DNA from: JASHSH01 sp036490215
GTDB lineage: Bacteria; Pseudomonadota; Alphaproteobacteria; Rhodospirillales; Magnetospirillaceae
Reading direction: 5' to 3'
DNA length: 48,529 bases
Assembly (NCBI GenBank): GCA_036490215.1
Contig: DASXEH010000094.1
Location: 1 to 48,529 of the forward strand
Made by a program: the position numbers and the translations under genes. Positions within the stretch are counted from its first letter, which is position 1; each line of letters begins with the position of its first letter. Of this stretch, positions 1-7,901 are shown piece after piece. Under the pieces are notes generated by a model. The model did not search any database. It had not been told where the DNA came from and saw nothing but the letters and a program-made list of their open reading frames with translations.

Positions 1-1
1 G

Positions 2-76
2 CTCAAGACGGCCGACAAGAAGAGCAAGAGCAAGGAAAAATCCGATAACGACGACGACAAGGGAGACAACCAATGA
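2..76 (+). CDS. C-terminal end of an unidentified upstream gene (partial)
   Basis: The window opens inside a reading frame that runs to a TGA at 74-76. Its last 24 residues are almost entirely Lys, Ser, Asp and Glu, with a run of acidic residues just before the end, so it is a disordered charged tail. The stop overlaps the ATG of the enoyl-CoA hydratase gene in an ATGA arrangement, which implies translational coupling and a shared operon. Nothing in the visible part identifies the protein. Confidence 0.6.
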   Translation, partial: LKTADKKSKSKEKSDNDDDKGDNQ

Positions 77-849
77 CCGCCGAAACCATTATCGTCGAAA
101 CCAAGGGCGCCGTCGGCCTCGTTACGCTCAATCGGCCCAAGGCGCTCAATGCGCTCAATGGTCAACTCGTGCGCGAACTCGGCGCGGCGCTCCTTGACTT
201 CGATGCGAATGACGCGATCGGCGCGATCGTCATTACGGGCAGCGAGCGCGCATTCGCCGCCGGCGCCGACATCAAAGAGATGCAGCCCTTTACCTATATG
301 GACGCGTATCTGAAAGACTTCATCACCGCCGAATGGGAAACGGTAACGCGCATTCGCAAGCCGGTGATCGCTGCGGTGGCTGGTTTCGCGTTGGGCGGAG
401 GCTGCGAGCTGGCGATGATGTGCGATTTCATCATTGCCGCCGATACAGCCAAGTTCGGCCAGCCCGAGATCACGCTGGGCATCATTCCCGGTGCCGGTGG
501 CACACAGCGTTTGACGCGTCTGGTCGGCAAGGCGAAGGCGATGGATCTGGTCCTGACGGGCCGCATGATGGACGCGGCGGAGGCCGAGCGTTCGGGTCTG
601 GTTTCGCGTGTGGTGCCGGCCGCCGACCTTGTTACCGAAGCGCTGAAGGCCGCAGAAAAGATCGCCGCGCACAGCCGTCCCTCGGTGATGATGGGCAAAG
701 AGGCAGTCAATCGTGCCCTCGAAACCACTTTGGCCGAAGGCGTGCGCTTCGAGCGTCGCCTGTTTCATTCGTTGTTCGCCACCGAAGACCAAAAGGAAGG
801 CATGGCCGCCTTCGCCGAAAAGCGCGCGCCTCATTTCAAGAATCGGTGA
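73..849 (+). CDS. enoyl-CoA hydratase
   Basis: A 258-residue crotonase-superfamily protein, the usual length of bacterial enoyl-CoA hydratases, which hydrate trans-2-enoyl-CoA to 3-hydroxyacyl-CoA in beta-oxidation. The CoA-binding and oxyanion-hole segments FAAGADIKEM (61-70) and GFALGGGCEL (104-113) are present. Both catalytic glutamates are in place: Glu112 in GGCELAMMCDF and Glu132 in GQPEITLGIIPGAGGTQRL. That pair favours a true hydratase over an isomerase-only or inactive paralogue. It overlaps the preceding gene by 4 bp. The physiological substrate (short-chain fatty acid, butyrate or PHA metabolism) cannot be read from the sequence, but phaAB genes occur 15 kb downstream. Confidence 0.93.
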   Translation: MTAETIIVETKGAVGLVTLNRPKALNALNGQLVRELGAALLDFDANDAIGAIVITGSERAFAAGADIKEMQPFTYMDAYLKDFITAEWETVTRIRKPVIAAVAGFALGGGCELAMMCDFIIAADTAKFGQPEITLGIIPGAGGTQRLTRLVGKAKAMDLVLTGRMMDAAEAERSGLVSRVVPAADLVTEALKAAEKIAAHSRPSVMMGKEAVNRALETTLAEGVRFERRLFHSLFATEDQKEGMAAFAEKRAPHFKNR

Positions 850-920
850 GCCCACGGATCGGTCCCTCCTCGGGCGGCGGTTTTGGAGTATCCTGACGGC
901 AATGGACCTGTGAGGTTTCT

Positions 921-2144
921 GTGACCGCTGACGGACATTCTCCATCTCCCACCGCGCCGAATGCGCCCGGCGCTGCGCCCGGCGCGCGGGCTGAGACGAT
1001 CGAATGGATCGAGCGTCTGGTGCGTATCGATACAACCAGCCGAAAATCCAATCTCGGCCTGATCGAAACCGTGCGCGATCATCTGGCCGGCGCGGGTTTC
1101 GCATCGACGCTCACCTACGATGCGCCACGCGGCAAAGCCAATCTCTTCGCCACGGTGCCGGATGCCAATGGCGGCACCCAGGGCGGCGTCGCATTGTCGG
1201 GACATACGGATGTCGTGCCGGTCGACGGGCAGAAGTGGAGTACCGATCCCTTCGCGCCGGTGATCCAGGACGGCAAGATGTATGGCCGCGGCACCTGCGA
1301 CATGAAGGGCTTCATCGGCACCGCGATCGCGCTGCTGCCGCGCATGAAGGGCGCGAAGCTGAAAAAGCCGATTCACTTCGCGCTGTCTTATGACGAAGAG
1401 CTTGGCTGCATCGGTGCGCCGGTGATGCTCGACGATCTGAAGGCGCGCGGCATTCATCCCGATGGCTGCGTCGTCGGCGAACCAACCAGCATGCGCGTCG
1501 TCGTCGCCAACAAAGGCATCCATTGCTACAAGTGCAAGGTGCATGGCCATGCGGCGCATTCGTCGCTGACGCCCGCCGGGATCAACGCGATCGAATACGC
1601 CGCACGGCTGATCGTCCATATCCGCGAGATCGTCGACGAGCTGCGGGCGAAGGGTCCGTATGACCAGGCCTTCGACGTACCCTTCACCACCGGCCAGACC
1701 GGGCTGATCAAGGGCGGCGTCGCAGCCAATGTGATCCCTGCGTTGTGCGAATTCGAATTCGAATTTCGCAATCTGCCCGGTGTCGACGGCACGGCGCTGT
1801 TCAATCGCGTCGAGGCGTTTGCGCGCGAAAAGCTGGTTCCGCAAATGAAGAAAGAGCGCTCCGAGGGCGACATCGTCTTCGAAAAGGTCGCGATTTCGCC
1901 GGCGCTCGAAGCCCATGAAGAGGCCGAGATGACCAAACTGGTCCGCGCGCTTACCCGCGATACGGCCACCAAAAAGGTCGCCTACGCCACCGAAGCCGGG
2001 ATCTTTCAGAACGCCGGTATCTCGGCCGTGCTCTGCGGCCCCGGCGATATTGAACAGGCCCATAAGCCCAATGAATTCGTGGCTTTGGACCAAATCGCGC
2101 GCTGCGAAGACTTCCTGACCAAGCTGATCGATTCGCTCACCTGA
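921..2144 (+). CDS. argE: acetylornithine deacetylase (M20 family)
   Basis: A 407-residue M20 metallopeptidase-family amidohydrolase with a GTG start. The di-zinc site is recognisable: His95 and Asp97 in SGHTDVVPVDG, the bridging Asp127 in GRGTCDMKGF, the catalytic and metal Glu pair 159-160 in SYDEELGC, Glu187 in VVGEPTS and His381 in EQAHKPNEF. The SGHTDVVPVDGQ.W..DPF pattern and GTCDMKGF are typical of the ArgE branch, which releases acetate from N-acetylornithine in arginine synthesis, rather than DapE. Residues 1-24 form a Pro/Ala-rich leader absent from most ArgE proteins, so the true start could be slightly downstream. Related acyl-amino-acid deacetylases cannot be fully excluded. Confidence 0.85.
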   Translation: MTADGHSPSPTAPNAPGAAPGARAETIEWIERLVRIDTTSRKSNLGLIETVRDHLAGAGFASTLTYDAPRGKANLFATVPDANGGTQGGVALSGHTDVVPVDGQKWSTDPFAPVIQDGKMYGRGTCDMKGFIGTAIALLPRMKGAKLKKPIHFALSYDEELGCIGAPVMLDDLKARGIHPDGCVVGEPTSMRVVVANKGIHCYKCKVHGHAAHSSLTPAGINAIEYAARLIVHIREIVDELRAKGPYDQAFDVPFTTGQTGLIKGGVAANVIPALCEFEFEFRNLPGVDGTALFNRVEAFAREKLVPQMKKERSEGDIVFEKVAISPALEAHEEAEMTKLVRALTRDTATKKVAYATEAGIFQNAGISAVLCGPGDIEQAHKPNEFVALDQIARCEDFLTKLIDSLT

Positions 2145-2214
2145 TAGGCCCCTCAACTTGCGAGAATTGGCTCCCGGCCTAGATTTAGGGGGGCGGTCAA
2201 CGCAGGAGGACTGG

Positions 2215-2397
2215 ATGGATGGCGGCGTGAGAGCCTATGCGGTGCGGTTCAATGCCCCGATGCGCTACGGCATCAGCTTTGGCTCGGCGCTAGCCATGGT
2301 GATCTCGTATTCCGCCAATCATTCAATCCTGTGGGCAATCATCCACGGGCTTCTGAGTTGGCTATACGTGATTTATGCGGCGCTGTTCGGCGCCTAA
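2215..2397 (+). CDS. small conserved membrane protein (60 aa)
   Basis: A short frame could begin at a TTG at 2158. However, a perfect Shine-Dalgarno AGGAGG at 2204-2209 sits five bases before the ATG at 2215, so I take the 60-residue form. The protein has a short polar N-terminus with MRYGISFGSALAMVISYS and then a second hydrophobic stretch ILWAIIHGLLSWLYVIYAALFG, giving two closely spaced membrane segments. This resembles a family of small hypothetical membrane proteins found in many bacteria. I know no function. It lies 70 bp downstream of the ArgE-type gene. Confidence 0.7.
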   Translation: MDGGVRAYAVRFNAPMRYGISFGSALAMVISYSANHSILWAIIHGLLSWLYVIYAALFGA

Positions 2398-2443
2398 TGG
2401 TACCGCCTGCGGCGGTCATTAGGCGCCAACGGGAAGATCGCCC

Positions 2444-2755
2444 TCAGGTGGCGTGAAGGCCAACCTGACGGGCGGCGTCAGCCAATTGTCCGTGACCGGC
2501 GCGCAGATGACCCTCGTCATTGCAGGCGGCACGGAAATAATCCACCGCATACACGCGGACCTCTGAGGTCAGCGACCGGCCGTTGCGGCGTTCCGCGATT
2601 CGGCTGCACAGCTGATGGATCGAGAGGCGTTCGCGACGGCAGATTTCGTCGATCGCATCCCACATCTCCTTCTGCAGGCGAAGGCTGGTGCGATGCCCCT
2701 GTATGGTGACGTTGCGACTAATAGATGAGCTTTCCGACTTGGCGACGCTACCCAC
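2444..2755 (-). CDS. ribbon-helix-helix domain protein
   Basis: The core SRNVTIQGHRTSLRLQKEMW, followed by a helix rich in charged residues and a tail with LTSEVRVYAVDYFRAA, is the ribbon-helix-helix pattern of the RHH_4 type widespread in alphaproteobacteria: a beta strand with alternating contacts, then two helices. Such proteins bind DNA as dimers and usually act as small repressors. The open frame extends to an ATG at 2830, but homology begins later. I choose the GTG at 2755, which has GAGGG just upstream and gives 103 residues. Divergently oriented to the J-domain gene, across an AT-rich stretch at 2768-2800 that probably holds its promoter. The target genes are unknown. Confidence 0.7.
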   Translation of the reverse strand: MGSVAKSESSSISRNVTIQGHRTSLRLQKEMWDAIDEICRRERLSIHQLCSRIAERRNGRSLTSEVRVYAVDYFRAACNDEGHLRAGHGQLADAARQVGLHAT

Positions 2756-2982
2756 GGCACCCTCACAACTAATTGAGACTAAATAGTTTTTTATTATTAG
2801 CGCGATCGTCTGAGGCCGACTTTGCCGCAATCGATACCAATTTTCAAGGATGCCGGACTGATGGAAACACAGAGTTACAAACTATCCGCCGTTCCATCCC
2901 GAAAACGCGGTTCGGAACACTGTTTTTCACGGGGTTCCGGGGGTTGCAACCCCACCCCGCTTCCCGGCATAGTGACCGCGTG

Positions 2983-3561
2983 ATGCACGCGCAAAAACGC
3001 ATATTTTGGCCGCCGCCGGCCCGCGAAACCGTTCGCGAATCCGTCCGGCGTTGCGATCATCCGAAGTGCAAGGGCGAGGGCGAGTTTCGCGCCCCGAAAT
3101 CCCGGAATTCGCTCGACGAATACTACTGGTTCTGCCTCGACCATGTGCGCGACTACAACCGCGCCTGGGATTACTGCGCGGGCATGACGGCCGAAGAGAT
3201 CGAAAAAATGGTCCGCCACGACGTCACCTGGCAGCGCGCGAGCTGGCCGCTGGGCAAGCTCACCGGCGGCGGGTTCTTCGGCGTCGATCCCGAGCGGGTG
3301 AAGGACAATTTCGGCCTATTCGGCGAGGAGTTCTGGAAGAAGAAGGAACCGCCCAAGCCGGCCAAAACCTCGTCTGAGGAAGTCGCCAAGCGCGTCATGG
3401 ATATCAAAGACCCGCTGACGCTCACCGGGCTCAAGGCGCGCTACAAAGAGCTCTGCAAGCGATACCACCCCGACGCCAATGGCGGCGATAAGGCATCGGA
3501 AGAGCGCTTCAAGGAAATCGGCCAAGCTTACCGAACCTTGCTCGCCAGCCTCAGCTACTGA
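2983..3561 (+). CDS. J-domain (DnaJ-like) molecular chaperone protein
   Basis: A 192-residue protein whose C-terminal 55 residues form a J domain: DPLTLTGLKARYKELCKRYHPDANGGDKASEERFKEIGQ (first 20 residues enough to see the helices) with the diagnostic His-Pro-Asp. The HPD loop stimulates Hsp70 ATPase. The N-terminal two thirds contain CDHP.C.G.GEFRAPKS and a WFCLDHVRDYNRAWDYCAGM segment, with Cys/His pairs that could bind a metal. The frame is open back to 2773, but the family begins around MHAQKRIFWPPP, so I start at 2983, although no strong ribosome binding site is visible. It sits 58 bp before cobS, a conserved placement in alphaproteobacteria. The client protein is unknown. Confidence 0.8.
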   Translation: MHAQKRIFWPPPARETVRESVRRCDHPKCKGEGEFRAPKSRNSLDEYYWFCLDHVRDYNRAWDYCAGMTAEEIEKMVRHDVTWQRASWPLGKLTGGGFFGVDPERVKDNFGLFGEEFWKKKEPPKPAKTSSEEVAKRVMDIKDPLTLTGLKARYKELCKRYHPDANGGDKASEERFKEIGQAYRTLLASLSY

Positions 3562-3619
3562 CGCCGACCATTCGATCCTTTCAGGCGTGTTAGCGCCGTT
3601 CACTGCGAAAGTTTATCCA

Positions 3620-4624
3620 ATGACCCAAGCAAATCAGACCAAGGCCACGGCGGAGCAACCGCTGGGATTGCCCGATATTCAGATTTCCGTGCGCCAGACC
3701 TTCGGTTTGGACAGCGACATGATGGTGCCCGCGTACAGCCAGAACAGCGAGCACGTGCCCGATCGCGACGACACCTACTTCTTCGATCACGATACGACGA
3801 TGGCGATCCTCGCCGGCTTCGCGCACAACCGTCGTGTCATCGTTCAGGGCTATCACGGCACCGGCAAGTCGACCCACATCGAACAGGTGGCGTCGCGCCT
3901 CAATTGGCCCTGCATCCGCGTCAATCTCGACAGCCATATCAGCCGTATCGATCTGGTCGGCAAAGACGCGATCGTGATCAAAGACGGCATGCAGATCACT
4001 GAATTCCGCGAAGGCATCCTGCCCTGGGCGCTGCAGAACCCGACCGCGCTGGTGTTCGACGAATACGATGCCGGCCGTCCCGATGTGATGTTCGTGATCC
4101 AGCGCGTGCTTGAAGTCGAAGGCAAGCTGACCTTGCTCGATCAAAGCCGCGTGATTCGTCCGCACAAAGCGTTCCGTCTGTTCGCCACGGCCAACACGAT
4201 CGGCCTGGGCGACACCACCGGCCTCTATCATGGCACGCAGCAGATCAACCAAGGCCAGATGGACCGCTGGAATATCGTCGCCGTGCTGAACTATCTGAAG
4301 CACGACGTCGAATGTGGCATCGTGGTGAAGAAGATCCCGGCCTTCGACAACGAGAAGGGCCGCGCCGTCATCGCCAACATGGTTCGCGTTGCCGATCTCT
4401 CGCGCCAAGGCTTCATCAACGGCGACATCTCGACTGTGATGAGCCCGCGCACCGTGATCACCTGGGCTGAGAACGCGCATATCTTCGGCGATGTGGGCTT
4501 CGCTTTCCGTCTCACCTTCCTCAACAAGTGCGACGAGACCGAACGCCCCGTGGTCGCCGAGTATTATCAGCGTTGCTTCGGCCAGGAACTGCCCGAGACC
4601 CTGGCGCGCGTCGCGCTCGGCTAA
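3620..4624 (+). CDS. cobS: aerobic cobaltochelatase subunit CobS
   Basis: A 334-residue AAA+ ATPase, the expected CobS length. Walker A is GYHGTGKST (residues 77-85) and Walker B is LVFDEYDAG (144-152), followed by the sensor-type segment FATANTIGLGDTTGLYHGT. CobS and CobT form the ATP-driven chaperone complex that works with CobN to insert cobalt into hydrogenobyrinate a,c-diamide in aerobic cobalamin synthesis. The ATG at 3620 was chosen because the family start (MTQANQT, then the IQISVRQTFGLDSDMMVPAYS segment) fits it; upstream codons overlap the J-domain gene in another frame. cobT follows after 5 bp. No cobN or other cobalamin gene is in the window. Confidence 0.95.
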   Translation: MTQANQTKATAEQPLGLPDIQISVRQTFGLDSDMMVPAYSQNSEHVPDRDDTYFFDHDTTMAILAGFAHNRRVIVQGYHGTGKSTHIEQVASRLNWPCIRVNLDSHISRIDLVGKDAIVIKDGMQITEFREGILPWALQNPTALVFDEYDAGRPDVMFVIQRVLEVEGKLTLLDQSRVIRPHKAFRLFATANTIGLGDTTGLYHGTQQINQGQMDRWNIVAVLNYLKHDVECGIVVKKIPAFDNEKGRAVIANMVRVADLSRQGFINGDISTVMSPRTVITWAENAHIFGDVGFAFRLTFLNKCDETERPVVAEYYQRCFGQELPETLARVALG

Positions 4625-4629
4625 GTCGC

Positions 4630-6555
4630 ATGGCGGATCGCGGCGGTCCATCGAAACCAACGGAACGCAACAGCACGCTCGGCACGCATGACGAGGCGCC
4701 GACCGAGTTGGTGAAGCGCGCCACCGCGGCCGTGCTGCGCACGCTCGGCGGCAAGCCTGACATCACCGTCAGCTTTTCCGCCGGTAACGCGGCACTGCGT
4801 GGCACGCAGGCGCGTCTGCCGCTGCCGCCGCGGCGGATGGGTATCGAGGATCTGGCGGCGTTGCGCGGTGCGTCGGATGCTGTCGCGCTGCGTCTGCGCT
4901 ATCACGACGATACGCTGCACCAGCGCCGCATGCCGTCGGGGCAAGAAGCGAAAGACATCTACAACGCGATCGCTCAGGCGCGTGTCGAGGCAATCGGTTC
5001 CAATATGATGGCCGGTGTCGCCAAGAATCTCGGCTCTGCGCTCGAAGCACGTTATCGCGCGGAAGGCTACGCGACTTACACGAAGCGTGAACAGGTGCCG
5101 GTGGCCGAAGCACTGCGGTTGCTGGCGCGCGAACAATTTTCCGGTGAAGACGTGCCGCCATCGGCCAAAACCGCGCTCGACACCTGGCGCGGCGATCTCG
5201 AAAGCAAGATCGGCCCCAAGCTGAAGAAGATGGGCGAAGCGCTGGGCGACCAGAAGACCTTCGCTCGCGGCCTACGCGAGTTGATCGCGGCGCTCTCCAT
5301 CGAAGACATGGATATGGAGCCGCCGGAGGACGACGAAGAAGAGGACTCCGAAAAGCAGGAGTCCCAGGGCGGCAAGCAGAACCAGTCCGAGAAGTCGCAG
5401 GAAGGCGAGCAGTCCGAAAGCTCGGAGGGCGAAAGCGGCGAGGCTTCGGCCGGCGAGGCGGAAGGCCAGTCGAGCGAAGACGGCGAGGAGCAGGACGGCC
5501 AGGCGATGATGGTGCCGGGCCAAGGCAGCGAAGAGCCCAGTGGGCCCACGCGCCACCGCCCGCCAAACATGAACCAGCTGCGCAACGACACACAGCAGGC
5601 GCCCTATCAGCCCTACACCACCGCCTTCGACCAGACCGTCGAAGCCGACGAGCTGTGCGACGCCGACGAGTTGGCGCGGCTGCGTCATCAGCTCGATCAA
5701 CAGCTTGCGCATTTGCAGGGCGTGGTCGGGCGCCTGGCGAACCGGCTGCAGCGCCGCCTGATGGCGAAGCAGACCCGCGCCTGGGAGTTCGATCTCGAAG
5801 AAGGCATGCTCGATGCGGGCCGTCTCGCGCGCATCGTCGCCAATCCGCTGCACAGCCTCTCCTTCAAGCAGGAGAAGGACACCGATTTCCGCGATACCGT
5901 GGTCACGCTGCTGATCGACAATTCGGGTTCGATGCGCGGGCGTCCCATCTCTGTCGCCGCGATGAGCGCCGACATTCTGGCGCGTACGCTGGAGCGCTGC
6001 GGTGTGAAGGTCGAAATTCTCGGCTTCACCACACGCGCCTGGAAGGGCGGTCAGTCTCGCGAGAAATGGGTGATGGAGGGCAAGAGGCCGAGTCCCGGCC
6101 GCCTCAACGATCTGCGCCATATCATCTATAAGGCCGCCGACACGCCGTGGCGCCGTGCGCGCCGCAGCCTCGGCCTGATGCTGCGCGAAGGCATCCTTAA
6201 GGAGAACATCGACGGCGAGGCGTTGATGTGGGCGCATGAGCGCTTGATCCGCCGGGCCGAACTGCGCCGCATCCTGATGGTGATTTCCGATGGCGCGCCG
6301 GTCGATGACTCGACGCTCTCGGTCAATTCAGGCAGCTATCTCGAGCGCCATCTGCGCGACGTGATCTCGTGGATCGAGGAAACCTCGCCGGTCGATCTGG
6401 TCGCGATCGGCATCGGTCACGATGTGACGCGCTATTACCGGCGTGCGGTGACGATCATGGATGCCGAAGAATTGGGCGGCACGATGATGACCCAGCTCGC
6501 CGATCTGTTCGACGAGGAAACGCCGCGCGACCGCCGCAAGGCTTACGCCTCCTAA
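4630..6555 (+). CDS. cobT: aerobic cobaltochelatase subunit CobT
   Basis: A 641-residue protein starting five bases after the cobS stop. The N-terminal half (about 1-225) is the CobT domain. Residues 227-296 are a very acidic Glu/Ser/Gln linker typical of CobT. The C-terminal part is a von Willebrand A-type domain with the MIDAS motif DNSGSM (Asp430-Ser434) and the later MVISDGAPVDDSTL segment that completes the metal site. CobT is the non-ATPase partner of CobS in the cobaltochelatase, similar in plan to the D subunit of magnesium chelatase. The reading frame is open further upstream, but the ATG at 4630 is favoured by position and homology. It converges on wrbA. Confidence 0.95.
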   Translation: MADRGGPSKPTERNSTLGTHDEAPTELVKRATAAVLRTLGGKPDITVSFSAGNAALRGTQARLPLPPRRMGIEDLAALRGASDAVALRLRYHDDTLHQRRMPSGQEAKDIYNAIAQARVEAIGSNMMAGVAKNLGSALEARYRAEGYATYTKREQVPVAEALRLLAREQFSGEDVPPSAKTALDTWRGDLESKIGPKLKKMGEALGDQKTFARGLRELIAALSIEDMDMEPPEDDEEEDSEKQESQGGKQNQSEKSQEGEQSESSEGESGEASAGEAEGQSSEDGEEQDGQAMMVPGQGSEEPSGPTRHRPPNMNQLRNDTQQAPYQPYTTAFDQTVEADELCDADELARLRHQLDQQLAHLQGVVGRLANRLQRRLMAKQTRAWEFDLEEGMLDAGRLARIVANPLHSLSFKQEKDTDFRDTVVTLLIDNSGSMRGRPISVAAMSADILARTLERCGVKVEILGFTTRAWKGGQSREKWVMEGKRPSPGRLNDLRHIIYKAADTPWRRARRSLGLMLREGILKENIDGEALMWAHERLIRRAELRRILMVISDGAPVDDSTLSVNSGSYLERHLRDVISWIEETSPVDLVAIGIGHDVTRYYRRAVTIMDAEELGGTMMTQLADLFDEETPRDRRKAYAS

Positions 6556-6567
6556 GGCATACGAAAA

Positions 6568-6592
6568 CGGGCCCGCCTGGTGGGCGAGCCCG
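6568..6592 (-). terminator. intrinsic terminator of wrbA
   Basis: The segment forms a hairpin with a 10-bp stem holding one mismatch and a 4-base loop. On the minus strand it is followed directly by TTTTCGT, so it reads as a factor-independent terminator for wrbA. On the plus strand the four A residues precede the stem, so it is a weaker stop for cobT. Confidence 0.75.
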
Positions 6593-6618
6593 TGCCGCGC
6601 GCGAAAGACGCTCCCGCT

Positions 6619-7224
6619 TTAGTGATGATGCGCCAGTTTGGCTGCGATGTTCGCCACATGGCGGCCCTGGGCCTTGGCCATCGACAGTTCGTTGGCCGAA
6701 GGCTGGCGGCTGCCGTCGCCGGTCGTGTAGGTCGCGGCACCATAGGGGCCGCCGCCGGTGATCTCGTTCGAAATGCTGAGCTCGGGGTTGGAGTAGGGCA
6801 CGCCCGTTACGATCATGCCCTGATGGAGCATCGTGATGTGGGTCGTCAGGATCGTGCTCTCCTGGCCGCCATGCTGGGTGGCCGTGCTGGTGAACACGCT
6901 GCCTAACTTGCCGATCAGTGCGCCCTTGGCCCACAGCGGACCGGTCTGGTCGAGGAAGTTGCGCATCTGCGCCGCCATATTGCCGAAGCGGGTCGGCGTG
7001 CCGATGATGATCGCGTCGTAATTCGGCAGTTCTTCGACCTTGGCGACCGGCGCCTTTTGGTCGGTCTTCAGCCCCGACGACTTCGCCACGTCCTCCGGCA
7101 CCAATTCGGGCACGCGCTTGATATCGACGGTCGCGCCGGCTTCACGAGCGCCCTCGGCAATCGCGTCAGCCATTTTCTCGATATGCCCATAGGCGCTGTA
7201 ATAGAGGACGAGGACTTTGGTCAT
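6619..7224 (-). CDS. wrbA: NAD(P)H:quinone oxidoreductase, WrbA type
   Basis: A 201-residue flavodoxin-fold protein, the standard WrbA length. The FMN phosphate loop is YYSAYGHIEKMA (8-19). The flavin-contacting segment GTPTRFGNMAAQMRNFLDQT and the later PYGAATYTTGDGSRQPS are characteristic of WrbA. The enzyme reduces quinones by two electrons using NAD(P)H, which avoids semiquinone and superoxide formation. It is co-oriented with and 102 bp downstream of an Rrf2-family regulator. A candidate palindromic operator lies about 36 bp before its ATG. A hairpin and T-run terminator follows its stop codon. Confidence 0.95.
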   Translation of the reverse strand: MTKVLVLYYSAYGHIEKMADAIAEGAREAGATVDIKRVPELVPEDVAKSSGLKTDQKAPVAKVEELPNYDAIIIGTPTRFGNMAAQMRNFLDQTGPLWAKGALIGKLGSVFTSTATQHGGQESTILTTHITMLHQGMIVTGVPYSNPELSISNEITGGGPYGAATYTTGDGSRQPSANELSMAKAQGRHVANIAAKLAHHH

Positions 7225-7259
7225 GTGCTCTTTCTCCTGGTTGGGACGTCGTCTAAAAT

Positions 7260-7278
7260 TGTTACAGTCGTGATTACA
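7260..7278. promoter_or_regulatory. candidate operator upstream of wrbA
   Basis: TGTTACAGTCGTGATTACA is an imperfect 19-bp inverted repeat with half sites of the form TGTnA, in an AT-richer spot 36 bp before the wrbA start. Its position between the Rrf2-type regulator gene and wrbA makes it a reasonable binding site for that regulator. The symmetry is only partial. Confidence 0.35.
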
Positions 7279-7326
7279 AATTTATGCAAGCATCGCCTGG
7301 AATTGGCAATCGTCACAGACGGTGAA

Positions 7327-7764
7327 TCAGGCGGCGCGGCGTTGGATCGAGTTCATCACATCGGCCAGGGTGAGGGCCGAGAAGACCTTTTCCCGCGCCG
7401 ATTCCGCCGAGGCGATCATATCGACCAGCACGGGCTGGATATGGGCACCGATCGGGCAGTCGGCGCTGGGCGGCTGCTGATGCAGGGCGGGGCCTTCGCT
7501 GTCGTCGACTGCGCGGAAGATCATGGCGAGCGTGACGACTTGGGCCGGGTGGGCCAGGACCGAGCCACCGTTCGAGCCGCGCCAGCTTTTGACCAGTCCG
7601 GCCTTGGCCAGCGCCGACAAGGTGCGACGGATGACCACCGGGTTGGTGTTGACGCTTTCGGCGATCCAGTCGCTGGTCGCCGGCTTGCCCGCGTTATGGG
7701 CGAGCAAAGCGCAGATATGAACGGCAACGGTGAAACGGCAATTCTTGGACACGTACAGCCCCAC
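7327..7764 (-). CDS. Rrf2-family transcriptional regulator
   Basis: A 145-residue protein with the Rrf2 winged-helix pattern: SKNCRFTVAVHICALLA at the N-terminus, TSDWIAESVNTNPVVIRRTLSALAKAGLV as the helix-turn-helix, then the wing SWRGSNGGSVLAHPA. Of the cysteines (9, 18 and one in the C-terminal DCPIGAHI), the spacing is not the three-Cys cluster ligand set of IscR or NsrR. A single-Cys redox sensor of the kind seen in smaller Rrf2 proteins is more likely. The start at 7764 is GTG; a second GTG at 7752 is a fair alternative. It lies upstream of wrbA on the same strand, which suggests control of quinone or electrophile defence. Confidence 0.85.
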   Translation of the reverse strand: MGLYVSKNCRFTVAVHICALLAHNAGKPATSDWIAESVNTNPVVIRRTLSALAKAGLVKSWRGSNGGSVLAHPAQVVTLAMIFRAVDDSEGPALHQQPPSADCPIGAHIQPVLVDMIASAESAREKVFSALTLADVMNSIQRRAA

Positions 7765-7842
7765 GTAACGCGCCTATCATTCGGTACAACGGCCGTGGGG
7801 TCAACTTCGCTGAAACACGGTATCCGCCGAAAAAGGAAAACG

Positions 7843-7871
7843 TTGACACTTGAGCGGCCTATACCTAGCTA
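7843..7871 (+). promoter_or_regulatory. sigma-70 type promoter of metX
   Basis: TTGACA at 7843-7848 is followed after 17 bases by TAGCTA at 7866-7871, a near-consensus housekeeping promoter. The metX ATG lies 30 bp further on, giving a short leader. I looked for a SAM-II type riboswitch here and found neither the space nor the motif. Confidence 0.65.
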
Positions 7872-7901
7872 TCGACCACTTTTAATCGGTGCGGACGTTA
7901 T

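Noticed and set aside
2773..2982. N-terminal 70 residues of the open frame leading into the J-domain gene
   Set aside because: They are antisense to the ribbon-helix-helix promoter area, are not conserved in the family, and a later ATG fits better.
7765..7901. SAM riboswitch in front of metX
   Set aside because: The promoter leaves only about 24 nt of leader, and no SAM-II consensus was seen.
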